This document shows positions 11,367 to 23,046 of a stretch of DNA of 64,000 nt, one piece after another. Below the pieces are notes generated by a model, which was given only the letters and a program-made list of their open reading frames with translations, was not told the origin of the DNA and ran no database searches. The DNA comes from Nageia nagi (Eukaryota; Pinophyta). Each line of letters starts with the position of its first letter. Within the stretch, counting starts at the first letter, position 1. The DNA lies in NCBI GenBank assembly GCA_050084985.1, contig JBITNC010000001.1:107198001-107262000 (forward strand), given 5' to 3'. The position numbers were made by a program, and so were the translations under genes.

Positions 11367-12520
11367 CTATGCACCTTTTCCATAGTTGGCAATGACAATG
11401 TAAGGACCAATCCAGTTGGGCTCAAATTTTCCTTTCTTTTCAATTTCAAGTGCTCTAGTATTGGCAAGGTTCTCTTTCAAGACAAGGTCACCTATTTTGA
11501 ACTCTTTAAGGAATGATTTTCTTACTATAGGCTCTTTGGATATAGGAGTGATAGGCATGAAGGTGTTCTAGGAAATCGATTCTCTTTTCATCTAGGGATT
11601 TTAGCCAGGCTAACCTATATTTTCATCTATCTTCATCAGGAATGAGACCATCTAAGGAGATGCGAAGGGATGGGATTTCAAGTTCAAGAGTAATAATGAC
11701 TTCATCTCCATACATGAGGGAGAAAGGAGTGGCACCTATGAATGTTCTAATGCTGGTTCTATAGGCCTACAAAGCACAAGGAAGCTGTTCATGATAATGT
11801 TTACTATGTTGTGCTACAGTTTTAGATAGGATGCTTTTGATGATCTTGTTTGATGCTTCGACTTAATCATTGCCTTGAGGATAATAGGGAGAGGAGAACT
11901 TCCTTTAAATATGATATTCATCACAAAAATCTCTAACTTCATTTCCCTTGAAGCTATTGCCATTGTCCATTAGCAGCTTAGAAGGAACACCATATCTAGA
12001 AATGATAAATTTAACAACGAAATTAACAATTTTACCTCCCTTATCTGATTTCATAGATATGGCCTCCACCCACTTGGTGAAGTATTCTATAGTTGTAATG
12101 ATAAACTTGTGTCCATCTCTTGAAATAGGGTTAATTTTGCCAATAAAATCAAGTGCCCATATAGAAAATGACTAAGGAGATACAATAGAGTGTAATTCAT
12201 GAGAAGGAGAAGGTTGCAACCTAGCATTCTTTTAATATTGCTCACACTTTCTAATATGCATTTCACAATCTTCAAGCATAGTAGGACAATAATAACCAAG
12301 TATAAGCAATTTTTGATAAACATGTTTAGAATTGAAATGACCACCACAAAGACCATCATGAGCTTGATAAATAGCCATATCTACTTTATTATGCATAAGA
12401 CATCTAAGCAATGCACCCTCAAATGTCCTATACAAGAGATCACCAAGAATGACATATTTTGTAGCTAGCTTTTTAAGTTGAATTCTATCAATATGATCAA
12501 ATGAAGCAGGGACAATACTA
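11367..12520 (-). pseudogene. pol: Integrase of the - strand Tat-like element
   Basis: On the - strand the piece starts at the insertion point (12,520) with the end of the spacer before integrase (RIQLKKLATKY, LGDLLYRTFEG). It has the zinc finger QAHDGLCGGHF and the first Cys of the CxxC pair at about 12,240. The catalytic core is decayed. The C-terminal part, at 11,367-11,558, has FKIGDLVLKEN and NWIGPYIV (GPY motif). It closely resembles the integrase of the first element. Stops and frameshifts separate the pieces. The sequence upstream of 12,520 in this frame comes from the inserted LTR and is not integrase. Confidence 0.85.
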
Positions 12521-13608
12521 TGATGTCCCATTTGGACCATTGACAAATGTGTCATGGTCACTTTGTAATCTAGTGTTTTGTTTATGATCATGTTGTACAT
12601 GTGTAACTCAAGCAAGAGTTTATGGTCAGTGGACCCCACTATGAGCCTAGTAATGGGACATCTCCTCTTGAGTAGTGTTGTATTAGTTTGTAATAGGTTA
12701 TCCCAGATTGTGGGAATCCTTAGATAGGCATGAGTCTTGTATAGTCTAGAGTGAGTAGAAGGATACACTAATGTTGGGAGGGCCCCACTTACCCCATGTT
12801 GGCTTATGAGGTCACTTGGACCTCCATGTCAGCTTGAGGAGGACCATTAGACCCCACATCAACCTTGAGGGACTTTATGACCCCCACATTGGCACATTAA
12901 GCCCATGGGAACCCCACATTAGCATATTGGGCCAATATGACCCCCATGTTGGAATGGTTGACCTATTGACCCTAATGTTGGAATAGACTTGGCTTGGGAT
13001 GATAAGAAAAGGTATGATGGATAGACACATGAGGCTATATATTGAGGATGGAGCTCCATGAGGAGGTTAGCTATTGATTATACTTCTTCTATACTAAACC
13101 TGATTAGGCATTCAAATCTTGGTGATGTTAAGCATTATTCTTAGATGGCATATAGAGGAGTGACAAGGTTGGAAGCCTAACATTATATGACTTAGGTGGG
13201 TCACCTAGTCCATCCGATGGTATTTTGAGGGTAAGCTTTTACCTTCATTGGTCACCAGGGTTCAAGGAGGCTCCTTCATAGGAGAGGATTTAGATTTTGG
13301 GGGAGTGAGTGTTTCCTATTGGTGTTCAACTTACAGAAGGGTTTGGAATCCTAAATCTAATCTATTGATATCCTAATTATACTCCATCATTATATCATAA
13401 TATAATCCATCTCATTATGTCTCTCTCCATTATGTGGTTCATTGTTGTGTGTGTTGTTTCTCTTGTATATTGTTGTTGGAAGTTTCATTGTATTCGTGGG
13501 TGTTCAAACATTGCATATTCATCTGTGAGGCATTTGTTGAGGTGCCAAGTGTTGGTGTATGCCCTAGAGGGCTGATGTAAGGGTGTAGGGGTTATGTGGA
13601 TGCCTTGG

Positions 13609-14106
13609 ACGAAGGAAATAATACTAACAATATAATTTCTAAACAACCAAGATCACATGAAAGCTCACAATACACATCTAACAAACTCACAAAGCAATCT
13701 CATAAAGATAACACAAGATGTAAGTGGTTCCTCCAACCAGGAGTACATCCACTAACTCGATCTCACTTCATTCACAAACATGAATCTCTTACAATTCTCC
13801 TAACTCATCTCCTAAACACTATCATATAGCATAACTTTTCTCCACAAATTGGTGTATTATCACAAAGAGGGAGCCTTCTATTTATAGCAAAATCCCTCTT
13901 TGGATCACCCTTTTATCCAATGTACAAATGCATGACATGCACATCCTTTTACCCAAGGGACATGCTCATGACATGGAGTGTAGCACAAGTTACATTATCA
14001 TATTCATTTATATACTTAAGGTATCAAATGATACCCTTAAGTATTAGTGAACTTATATAGAATATTATTACATAACCTTTACGATAATGCATTATACATT
14101 CCAACA
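13609..14106 (-). repeat. ~500 bp solo LTR (family also at 48,911-49,413)
   Basis: On the - strand it begins TGTTGGAATGTATAATGCAT. It matches 48,911-49,413 over its full length (blocks CCAAGATCACATGAAAG, GTGGTTCCTCCAAC, AAAGAGGGAGCCTTCT, TTTTATCCAATGTACAAA). TTGG occurs immediately on both sides (13,605-13,608 and 14,107-14,110), a possible short target duplication. No internal region is present, hence the solo LTR call. Family identity is unknown; the head resembles Copia LTRs. Confidence 0.7.
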
Positions 14107-14115
14107 TTGGGAGGC

Positions 14116-14470
14116 TGTTAGGTCCCTATACTACTCATGTAGCCCATATATTGTTATTATGTGTCCCATAGAAGCCACTATGGTTATTGTTATTCCCTTA
14201 CATTATTATTGTTATGTTAGCTAGTGTCCTTTCATTGTAGTGGCACCCCTTGGACTCCTATATATACTAAAGAGGTATTATCATTTGTATTGTCTATTGT
14301 TGTGTAATTGATATGATGTAAAGGAGGTTGCCCCCTTGAAGTGGCTTATTACAGATTTGTAAAGGAGGTTGCCCTCTCAAAATGGCTTATTATAGATTTT
14401 ACCTTTTACCCAATGTGTGGAGCTCTTTCTCTCATGATTTTATGCTATTTTGAGAACTTTGTTCATAACA
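14116..14470 (+). repeat. 5' LTR of the TRIM
   Basis: 355 bp from TGTTAGGTCC to TTCATAACA. It contains TATATATAC near 14,260 (possible TATA box) and two copies of 'GTAAAGGAGGTTGCCC..C' about 37 bases apart. Confidence 0.9.
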
Positions 14471-14472
14471 TT

Positions 14473-14484
14473 TGGTATCAGAGC
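14473..14484 (+). other. Primer-binding site of the TRIM (initiator tRNA-Met)
   Basis: TGGTATCAGAGC, the standard plant sequence complementary to the 3' end of initiator tRNA-Met, lies two bases after the 5' LTR. Confidence 0.9.
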
Positions 14485-15219
14485 AGACGATTCTACGGTT
14501 TCACGGCTCAAAACTAGTCATCGTGGCATTTTCACTACCAATTGTTTTTCACAAGGTTTAAGTTTTTGAAATTTATTGGGTTTTTATAATACATACTAAA
14601 TAATTTTAAGTTCAAATTTCAGCTCCTAATTCGTTATATTTTGCAAGTTACACTTGGGGAAATTTAAGGTTTGTGACTAGTCTCAAAAGTAGGTCTGAAA
14701 TAGGTGTTCTAGCTAAAAAGTGTATATCTAAAGTTTTACAACTCCAAACTAGGTGAAATCTATTGGATTGGTTAGGGTATAGACTTAAGTTTATTTATTA
14801 CAATTTTCAAAGTCTGGGAATAAATAGGTGACATGTAGCACTTCGTACAAGTTCATGCTTCTGAAAAATCCAAAAATCAGCACATTTTGGGAAGTTGCTG
14901 CCATTTCCTCTTGGAATATCATAATTTGATGAAATCAATGGAATTGAAAAGAAAACATCTAAGGCTACCACAGGTAGAAATTTTAGACTCTAAAGGGCCA
15001 AAAGTTTAGATTTACATCAGTTGGAAGGTCAGACAATAGAATAGTCTCCAAATCTATTTGAACCAACATCTTTAAAGATGGCTTTTAGGATGACAAGGAA
15101 GGTTGAAAGTAAAAATATGGCAATAGCTGAAGATTCCACATGGGAAGATGAGAATTTTCTACAGAAGCATCCAAAACTACTCAAACATTGAGGACAACAT
15201 TTTTTGAAGGAGAGGGTCA

Positions 15220-15598
15220 TGTTAGGTCCCTATACTACTCATGTAGCCCATATATTGTTATTATGTGTCCCATAGAAGCCACTATGGTTATTGTTATTCC
15301 CTTACATTATTATTGTTATGTCAGTTAGACATTATTATTGTTATGTCAGCTAGTGTCCTTTCATTGTAGTGGCACCCCTTGTACTCCTATATATACTAAG
15401 GAGGTATTATCATTTGTATTGTCTATTGTTGTGTAATTGATGTGATGTAAAGGAGGTTGCCCCTCGAAGTGGCTTATTACAGATTTGTAAAGGAGGTTGC
15501 CCCCTCAAAGTGGCTTATTATAGATTTTATCTCTTATTCAATGCATTGCAATATTTATCTCATGATTTTATGCGATTTTGGGAACTTTGTTCATAACA
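15220..15598 (+). repeat. 3' LTR of the TRIM
   Basis: 379 bp. It differs from the 5' LTR mainly by a small internal duplication of 'ACATTATTATTGTTATGTCAG' type near 15,300-15,350. Confidence 0.9.
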
Positions 15599-15732
15599 AA
15601 GGCTCACGTATGCATTGTAGTGTCCTTGGGTGCCCTAGGGGCCCAACATGGGTGTGTTTGCTTCATTGGTGGAGGGTTTGAATACTATCGTTGGAGTTGT
15701 TTTTGCTAAGGGTGATTTTGGAACATCATAAG

Positions 15733-15745
15733 TTGTATCAAAGCC
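15733..15745 (+). other. Primer-binding-like site of the LARD-like element
   Basis: TTGTATCAAAGCC differs from the initiator tRNA-Met site TGGTATCAGAGCC at two positions and lies four bases after the LTR terminus CATCA (15,724-15,728). Confidence 0.6.
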
Positions 15746-15767
15746 AAAATTTTGCCAGCCTAATGGA

Positions 15768-18560
15768 ATGGAGGGTCGATCTACTATTACTATGAAGAAG
15801 TTAGAATATGGTCCAAAGGTGTTTCATCATTTGCTTCGAAGGTTTGATGAGGAAAAGATCCCAATGGAGTAAAGGAGAAAGCTCATTTGGTATCTTAGCA
15901 AAAGACATGTAGATAGGATGTGTAAGAATGGGAGGCCACATATTCCAAGACTAGATCCAATGCACAAGTCACCACCATAGATTGAGATCTTACTCTAGAT
16001 ATATCATGGTATGGCTAAAGGATTTTAGAAAGACATCAACTTCCATGTGTATCAAGACTTGCTTGGTTATGGAGTGAACACATGAGATGGAAACTTTATT
16101 GGGGAAGTTGAGGGAAACCCAACCCCAACGGTTGATTCAAATGAGGGTTTTAAGGAAGATGTAACCTTGGATCAAAAGAAGAAAGTCAAATGAGAAAGAG
16201 CACCCCAATCCAATACCACAAGCCACAAATTGGAAGCAATTATGGAAGTGATCTTGGTGAAGAAGGTGGATGCTACAATCTATAAGGGAGCTATTAAGGG
16301 GGTGTACATCTTCACATTGGCCAAAGGAGATCCCATGTTAGACATTGGGGAGGCCAAGTAGTATCTGTATAAGATCCAAGGTATCCTAAATCAATATATG
16401 AAAGTGTTTGGGGATATTCCTAAGGGTGTTTCATCATCCCAAGGGTTGGGTTGAATAAAAACCCTAACATCTAGTTTAGAGGGAGTCATGAAGAAGGATA
16501 ATGCCCTAGATTAGAAGGAGATAAAAGGAGGGGCCATATTTTTCATGGAGTCCCCACACACCATGTTGCATTTTGAAAATTTTGGAAGGGGAAAGTCAAA
16601 AATGAAAGAGCTCCTATGTCCTACATTGTAATTTGAGGATCATGGAGTGTACAACATTGGATTGGAGGAGCCATCATGGTCTATGTTGGGCATGAGGAGG
16701 CCTAGGCATCCCACATTGGAGGGAGAAGTGGTTGATCATCCTACCTTGGGTCCAGAGGAGCTAGCACCTACCACATTGAGTCCTTGGAAGCTTGAATGCC
16801 CCATGTCAAAGCTGTAGGAGCTTAAGGAGCCCACATTGAGCCTTTGGAGGCTTGGTCACCTCACATAAGGATTGGAGGAGGTGGATATTTCCAAGTGGAG
16901 CCTCAATAGGCTTATGGGATCCATGTTGGATGAGGAAGGAGCTAAAGATACTATGGAGATTGCTTGGGATCTTGGATACCCAATGCTTGGGATGGAGTTG
17001 ATAAAACTTCTCACATGGAGCTTTGGGAGACTTGGAAACCTCACATTGGACATTAAGGAGAGGGGGCATGTCATGATGAGCCATGGAGAGAGATTCATGA
17101 CTTGAGACTCTTGGAGAGTTTTGGCACCATGGATCAATAGGGATATTAGCTTGGAGAATGAACTCCTTGGTTTGGGAAGGTATGACTTGTTCTTAAATAT
17201 ACCTTTGTTGATCACTAATCTTGCTATTAGCATGAATAATTGCATACAGAAAAGAAGAGAGACTATTGATAGCTACATCACTTGCACATCCATTGGAGGA
17301 TTCCCTCTCATAGTTTTAGTTTGCAAGGAGATTCTTGTAGCTATGAACATGGAACATGGTGCTTTGAATTACCATATGAGGTGCTAGAGGTATGTATGGT
17401 CCATCCGTTCAATCTTATTGGTTTCAAATCTCACTTTGAAAGATAAAGGTTTTGAAAATATCATAATGAGAGTGATCATAGTATCATTAGCCATCATTTT
17501 TGGGAGGGCTATTGTTGTAGTATTTTTGATCATAGTTGACATGATGATGCGATCTACATATGATGCTATTGTTCACATAGGGAAGGTTGCATTTGTTGAT
17601 ACTCTTGGGGTTCTACTTGGAAGTGTATTGGTGGCTAAGGTAAAGGGCCTATTGATGTATTAGCTTATGATAATTTTGAGGGCTACCAATCACTTACTAT
17701 GGGCTACACATGTTAGGGAGTTGGTTAATGATGATAAGGGAACAACTATGGTATTTTTAGGGAATTCCATTCATGTATTAGGAGCTACACTTGATGATAT
17801 GTTGGTTGCATCTGATTGGACTATGTGAAATTCTGCATCTGCCAATTATTTGAAGGCTACAATTGATGTCATGATGACTATTGTATTCTCTAAGAATGAA
17901 GATGTTGCTATTGTTACAAGCTAGACCATGATCCCCATGAAGATTGAGATGGTTGCTAAGATAAGAATGATAATGGAACTTAAGCAATGAATAGGGGCTA
18001 TTGTTGTGATTTCAAAGGTTGATTTAGGAGCTACTATTAACACATCATTGGAGACTTCATGGACTACACATCCTATAGATTTTAGGGCCATATTCATGCC
18101 ACTTCTTGAGGATAGAGTGATGACAGGCTTGGTGATGGAGAAGAGGACTATTTCTATGATACATGAGGCTTTCCTTGCATGCTTTGATCTGAGAGTTATC
18201 TTTCATGAATGGAGAATTGAGATTGATGTCTCTTTGATTACTGTTAGTAGACATATTGTTACTATGTGTCATGATGATGGTTTGAGGTTTATTAGCTTTG
18301 ATTTGGTGGCATTCCTAGAAACCATTGAAGACTTGATGTTGGAAACCCTAAGCACATGTTTTAACATTGATTGGGGAGTCTTGAGGACTAATGATGAGCC
18401 ATTGCATGCTAATTTTTGGAAGGCTATTTAGCACACCCTTGAGGCTAAGTTTGCTGATCTTGATGTGATTCCAATGGACACTTGGGGAGTTGTGTCTCTA
18501 CATGATGATGTTTCCTTGGCACTCTTGAAGCATGATAGGTTCTATTCTCTAAGGTGGATT
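15768..18560 (+). pseudogene. Long unknown ORF remnant inside the LARD-like element (~930 codons)
   Basis: One frame (ATG at 15,768) stays largely readable to about 18,560, with about 20 stop codons and no frameshift seen. The open pieces at 15,768-16,454, 16,872-17,105, 17,121-17,387, 17,418-17,663 and 18,006-18,431 are all in this same frame. I see no gag, protease, RT or integrase motif. The first third is charged (MKKLEYGPKVFHHLLRRFDE, then KDINFHVYQDLLGYG). The middle (about 16,550-17,100) has imperfect repeats of the 'HPTLEGE' / 'PTLSLWRLGHLT' kind. The last third is hydrophobic with recurring GAT/ATG-rich segments. Opposite-strand frames are also partly open here, so base composition explains some of the openness. 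Function is unknown. Confidence 0.4.
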
Positions 18561-18605
18561 TAGGATCTTGGATTGTATTTTAGTTACTTGAGGGAAAGCA
18601 ATCTT

Positions 18606-18621
18606 AGGAGGGGAGGCTTTA
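18606..18621 (+). other. Polypurine tract of the LARD-like element
   Basis: AGGAGGGGAGGCTTTA ends exactly where the 3' LTR begins (TGATG at 18,622). Confidence 0.8.
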
Positions 18622-19803
18622 TGATGTACCATTTGGACCATTGACAAAATGTGTCATGGTCACTTTGTAATCTAGTATTTTGTTTATGATCATGTTGTAC
18701 ATTTGTAACTCAATCAAGAGCTTATGGTCTATGGACCCCATTGTGAGCCCAATAATGGGACATCTCCCCTTAAGTAGTGTTGTATTAGTTTGTAATTGGT
18801 GCAGAAGGATACACTAGTGTTGGGAGTGCCCCACTTACCTCATGTTGGCTTATGAGGTCACCTAGATCCCTATGTTAGCTTGAGGAGGCCCATTAGACCC
18901 CATGTCAACTTAAGGAGGCCCATTAGACCCCATGTAAAACTTGAGGACCTTTATGACCCCCACATTGGCACATTGAGCCCATGGGGTCCCCACATTAGCA
19001 TACTAGACCAATATGACCCCCACATTAGCATGATTGACCTGTTGACCCTAATGTTAGAATAAACTTAGCTTGGGATGATAATGAGGTATGATGGATAGAC
19101 ACATGAGGATATATATTGAGGATGGAGCTTCATGAGGAGGTTAGCTATTGATTATACTTCTTCTATACTGAACCCTATTGGGCATTCAAGTCTTTATGAT
19201 GCTAAGAATTATTCTTAGATGACATTTAGAGGAGTGATAGGGTTGGGAACCTAACATTATATGACTTAGGTGGTTCACCTAGTCCATTTGGTGGTATTTT
19301 GAGTGTAAGATTCTACCTTCATTGGTCATTAGGGTTCGAGGAGGCTCCTTCATAGGAGAGGATTTAGAGTTTGATGGAGTGAGTCTTTCTTATTGGTGTT
19401 CAGCTTGTATAAGGGTTTGGAATCCTAGATCTAATCTATTGATATCCTCATTATATTCCATCATCATATCATAATATAATCCACCTCATTGTATCTCTCT
19501 CCATTGTTTGGTTAATTGTTATGTCTCTTGTATGCTAGTGTTGGAAGCTTTATTACATTCATGGGTGTTCAAGCATTGCATATTCATCTGTGAGGCATTC
19601 ATTAAGGTGCCATGTGTTGGTGTGTACCCTAGAGGGATTATGTCAAGGTGTAGGGGTTATGTTGAGGCCTTAAGAGGCTCATGTCTACATTGTAGTGTCC
19701 TTGGGTGCCCTAGGGGCCCAACATGGGTGTGTTTGTTTCATTGGTTGAGCATTTGAATATCATAGTTAGATTTGTTTTTGCTAAGGATGATTTTAAAACA
19801 TCA
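18622..19803 (+). repeat. 3' LTR of the LARD-like element
   Basis: 1,182 bp, TGATG...CATCA. It is uninterrupted, unlike its 5' partner, and so shows the empty target sites for both later insertions (near 19,655-19,685). It carries one extra minisatellite copy (CCCATTAGACCCCATGT occurs twice at 18,890-18,935). Confidence 0.9.
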
Positions 19804-19969
19804 TAAATATCATTTTTAAGATAATTGAAGACATATTGATATCATTCATATGCATTGACATAAGTGGCAGAAAAATAATTACCTTTAATGAAGCTTTGGA
19901 CATGACATTCATAAGAAGGCCTACCAATGTTCTTTATGATGAGAATGGTTTGCTAATATTTAATGTGTA

Positions 19970-20367
19970 TGGGGCAAGGGAAGCAACACTATCCATAACA
20001 TTTGCATACCTATTGTTATCTCTTGGAATATTGTTAATCTAATAATATAAAAAGTACACAAGTAGACCTTCAACCATTTCCTTATATGGTTGCAACTTGG
20101 TATCTTTGGTGTTGTAAATATGGAACACTTGCTTGATAATTAATTGAGAATCACCAAAGATTCTAATCTTCTTAGCTTTCAAGAGGATGGCAAACTTTAT
20201 ACCTAGGATAAGAGCTTCATATTTTGCCATGTTATTAGTACAATCAAAGCTTAGATGGTAAGATATAAGAATAACATCATTGGTAGGCTTGAATAATATA
20301 ATTCCTACCCTAGCTTTGTGAATGCACTTTGAGTCATCAAAATACAGTGTCCATTCATCATCTTCTA
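19970..20367 (-). pseudogene. pol: Second (archaeal-type) RNase H of the - strand Tat-like element
   Basis: On the - strand it reads DDEWTLYFDDSKC, AKYEALILGIKFA and IRIFGDSQLIIKQV, giving the D-E-D catalytic set, and ends with a degraded IPRDNNRYANVMDSVASLAP. The same order and spacing occur in the first element. One stop lies inside (near 20,040). The LARD-like insertion starts shortly downstream, separating it from integrase. Confidence 0.85.
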
Positions 20368-20659
20368 CAAATCCTACAAAAATTTCTAAGTATTTTGGTT
20401 CAAGAATCGAGAAATAGTGCTAGATTCCAATGGTGATGCTCTCATGGTGTGAGGTTTGATCATCTAATTCATTTGGAAGCTACTTTTGGGTGCTAGATCC
20501 TTCATTTCTTATATGATTACCAATTAAATTTGCTCTAGCTTGTCCTTTTATTAACTTCTAAGTGAAAAAAACCAAATCAAATTCTTGGAGTAACATCACC
20601 CACTTTGCTGCTCTTTCAAACAAGTAGGACTTGGACATGAGGTATCTCAAAGGATTTGC

Positions 20660-21740
20660 CTAAGCTATGCTATGTGTTGTGTTGCCAAGAATGTAGTGTC
20701 TTAGCTTTTTTGTATCGAATACAATGGCAAAACACATCTTTTCTATTGGAGTGTACCTTGTTTCATAGTCATGCAATGTCTTGCTAATGTAGTAGATTGC
20801 TCTTTCTTTGTTGCTATCATATTTTTGTGATAACATGTCCCTTAGGGCATGCATGGTTATTGAAACATAAAGTAAGAGACCTCTTTTTGAATCATAAGGT
20901 GCTAAAAATAGAGAATTAGTAAGATACTTTTTTATGTTTTCTAGAGCTTTTTGATACTTATCATCCCAAATGAACTTCTCCCCTTTCTTCAACAAATGAG
21001 AAAATGGAGTAGTCATGTCTGCTAGTTGTGCAATGAACCTTCTAACTAGTTGTACTTTATCAAAAAGACTTCTCAAGTCCCTTAAGTTTATTAGAGGTGG
21101 GAGATCAACAATGGTTGTGACTTTCTTAAGAACCACTCAATGCCTCTTCTTGACATAATGAACCCAAGTAATTTTTTGATGATACCCCAAATGCACACTT
21201 TTGGAGTTTTAGCTTCAACTTGTACTCTCTCATCCTTTGAAAGATCTTCCTTAAGTATACAAGATGGTTTTCTTTTGATGTTGATTTTGTAGAATGTCAT
21301 CCACATAGACCTCAACACACTCATGAATCATGTCATGGAACATGTTGAACATAGCTCTTTGATATGTTGCACTAGCCTTTGTTAATCCAAAAGGCATGAT
21401 AATCCAACAAAAGGCGCCCCAAGGAATAACAAAAGTTATCTTATGTTGATACTCCTTGTTGATCTGAATCTGATTGTAGCTAAGGAATCCATCCATGAAA
21501 GATAGGATTTCATGGCCTATTGTTGAATCTATAATCATATCAATGTTAGGCAAGGTAAAAGCATCATTAGGGCATGCCTTGTTGATGTCTTTGAAATATG
21601 TTCAACATCTAATCTCACCATTAGGGTTAGCTATAGGAACAATGTTAAATATCCATGGAGAATAATCAATAGGGATAATGAAACCAACAACAAAATATTT
21701 TTCAATCTCTTTATTAATGGCAATATCAACTCAAGGATGC
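20660..21740 (-). pseudogene. pol: Reverse transcriptase and first RNase H of the - strand Tat-like element
   Basis: On the - strand RT begins near 21,740 (EIEKYFVVGFI), then SFMDGFLSYNQIQI, FGLTKASATYQRAM and the catalytic YVDD (VEVYVDDIL, about 21,290). A frameshift follows, then the thumb (LGFIMSRRGIE) and another frame change into VQLVRRFIAQLADM and the RNase H (AIYYISKTLHDYE, KLRHYILG). In RNase H the expected first catalytic Asp is again missing (LLYVSITMHA). At least two frame changes and scattered stops make it inactive. Confidence 0.9.
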
Positions 21741-23046
21741 ATCTTTCTAGGATTTTGCTACACAAGTTTGACATTTTCATTGATAACTAGACTATGAGTG
21801 AAAAAATCAAGATCAAGAACAAGCATATCAGAATAGGACCAAGTAAAGATATTAATGAACTTAGATAATAGTAGGCAATACCTTTATTATTCTTCCAAGG
21901 TTAACCATGCTCCTATTTTGATCAATTGTGGGTTCTCTTGTGTACCAATATTGACATATACTATTTTTTCACTAAGACATGACATTTCTTTATGAAGTTG
22001 GGGAGGCATAAGCAATGCCCCTAGTCATGAGTGGTTGAGATAATGGTCCAATGATGATAGGAACCCAATGATGATGCTCTATTTAGGAGAGAAAGACATA
22101 AGAAATATAAAAAATCCTATACCTAGGATTTACTCAATGAAAAATAGTTATGAAACACACAAAAACACACTAAAGACAAAGATAAGGTAAAGGATAAACC
22201 TATGATATCTACATCATCCATGTAGACCTCTTCACTAAAGTATGCTTGATATTTTAAGATCCATGCTACAAGTGTATTCTCACTGGACTTGGGGTACTTA
22301 GTGCATGCCCCCAATTTCTCTAGGATAACATCATCATTCTTAAAAATATCAACTCGAATGGGTGCTAAAGGAGGTAAGAATGGTTCCACATAGTTGGATT
22401 GGATCTCCTTCAAAGGACTAGTTATCATTATGCAATGAAACCACTCATCCTAGATATGTGCAACATCTTGTTGATCACTACTAATGTGTACTTGAGCTTT
22501 GGGGGAAGGTGGTGGGGAATATGTGGAGGGTTCCAATCCAAGATGACATGTTATTATTTGTTGACCTTCAACCAAAATGGGCTCTATGATTCCTTGTTCA
22601 TTCTTACCTATTCCTTTACCACCATACAAATATTTTTGCATCTACATATTAGAAAAAGTTGAACTAATTCCATTAAAATGTAGACATACTATTTCAAGAG
22701 TTATTAGAGAGGTAGACAATGTTTCAACTATTTATGATGTAGTTTTTTCTTCATTTCATGATATAGGGTCTAAATATCTTCAATAGGGTTTGATTCATCA
22801 TTAGGAAAGGAGTGATGGCACTCAGTTATGTCCTTATTTGAGAGGTGGTGCTTACCTTTGAAAGAATTTAGGGGTTGTCCAAGTTCTTTGTAGTTTTCCC
22901 ATATGTCAATCTTTGAGATTCTATATGTATCCATTCTTACCTCTTGCAGACTGATGTATATTGTAGGTGTTGGATGACTATCTTCATTTTCAATTAGGTC
23001 ATGAGAAATCCAAAATATTTCTACTACTTGACATACATTTGTGGTA
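21741..23046 (-). other. Spacer between protease and RT
   Basis: A 101-codon - strand ORF (22,123-22,428) lies here, with an acidic segment resembling the linker before RT in Tat elements (YQAYFSEEVYMDDVD). No catalytic domain is identified. Other ORFs in this stretch look like shadows. Confidence 0.4.

Larger units (their letters stand above)
14116..15598 (+). mobile_element. Complete TRIM-type mini LTR retrotransposon (1.48 kb)
   Basis: It has two LTRs starting TGTTAGGTCCC and ending TTCATAACA, a perfect methionine-initiator primer-binding site and a polypurine tract (GAAGGAGAGGGTCA) just before the 3' LTR. The interior is only about 750 bp and has no ORF of retroviral type. The flanks are GAGGC (14,111-14,115) and AAGGC (15,599-15,603), a target duplication with one mismatch. 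The intact copy of the target in the other LTR of the host element (at about 19,67x) reads GAGGC. It must have moved with enzymes from another element. Confidence 0.9.
12521..15728 (+). repeat. 5' LTR of the LARD-like element, split by two insertions
   Basis: 12,521-13,608 and 15,599-15,728 together match the 3' LTR at 18,622-19,803 (CCATTTGGACCATTGACAAA, TGGATAGACACATGAGG, CCTTGGGTGCCCTAGGGGCC). Bases 12,780-12,990 contain a ~38 bp minisatellite of 'GACCCCCACATTGG' type. The intact LTR would be about 1.2 kb. The insertions are a solo LTR and a TRIM. Confidence 0.85.
12521..19803 (+). mobile_element. Non-autonomous (LARD-like) LTR element without gag or pol
   Basis: Direct LTRs begin TGATG and end CATCA: 12,521-15,728 (carrying two later insertions) and 18,622-19,803. 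A primer-binding-like site follows the 5' LTR, and a polypurine tract precedes the 3' LTR. The ~2.9 kb interior has no retroviral domain but holds one long, mostly open frame. It is inserted, in opposite orientation, into pol of the - strand Tat-like element, between its second RNase H and integrase. No exact target duplication was found at these ends. Confidence 0.85.

Noticed and set aside
12521-12768. N-terminal ~80 residues of a 178-codon - strand ORF continuous with integrase
   Set aside because: These bases belong to the inserted LTR (they match 18,622 onward), so the apparent extension of integrase is an artefact of the insertion.
16806-17245. Two overlapping - strand ORFs opposite the LARD-like frame
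   Set aside because: They are mirror openness of a stop-poor region with no motif. Used only as a caution for the + strand frame.
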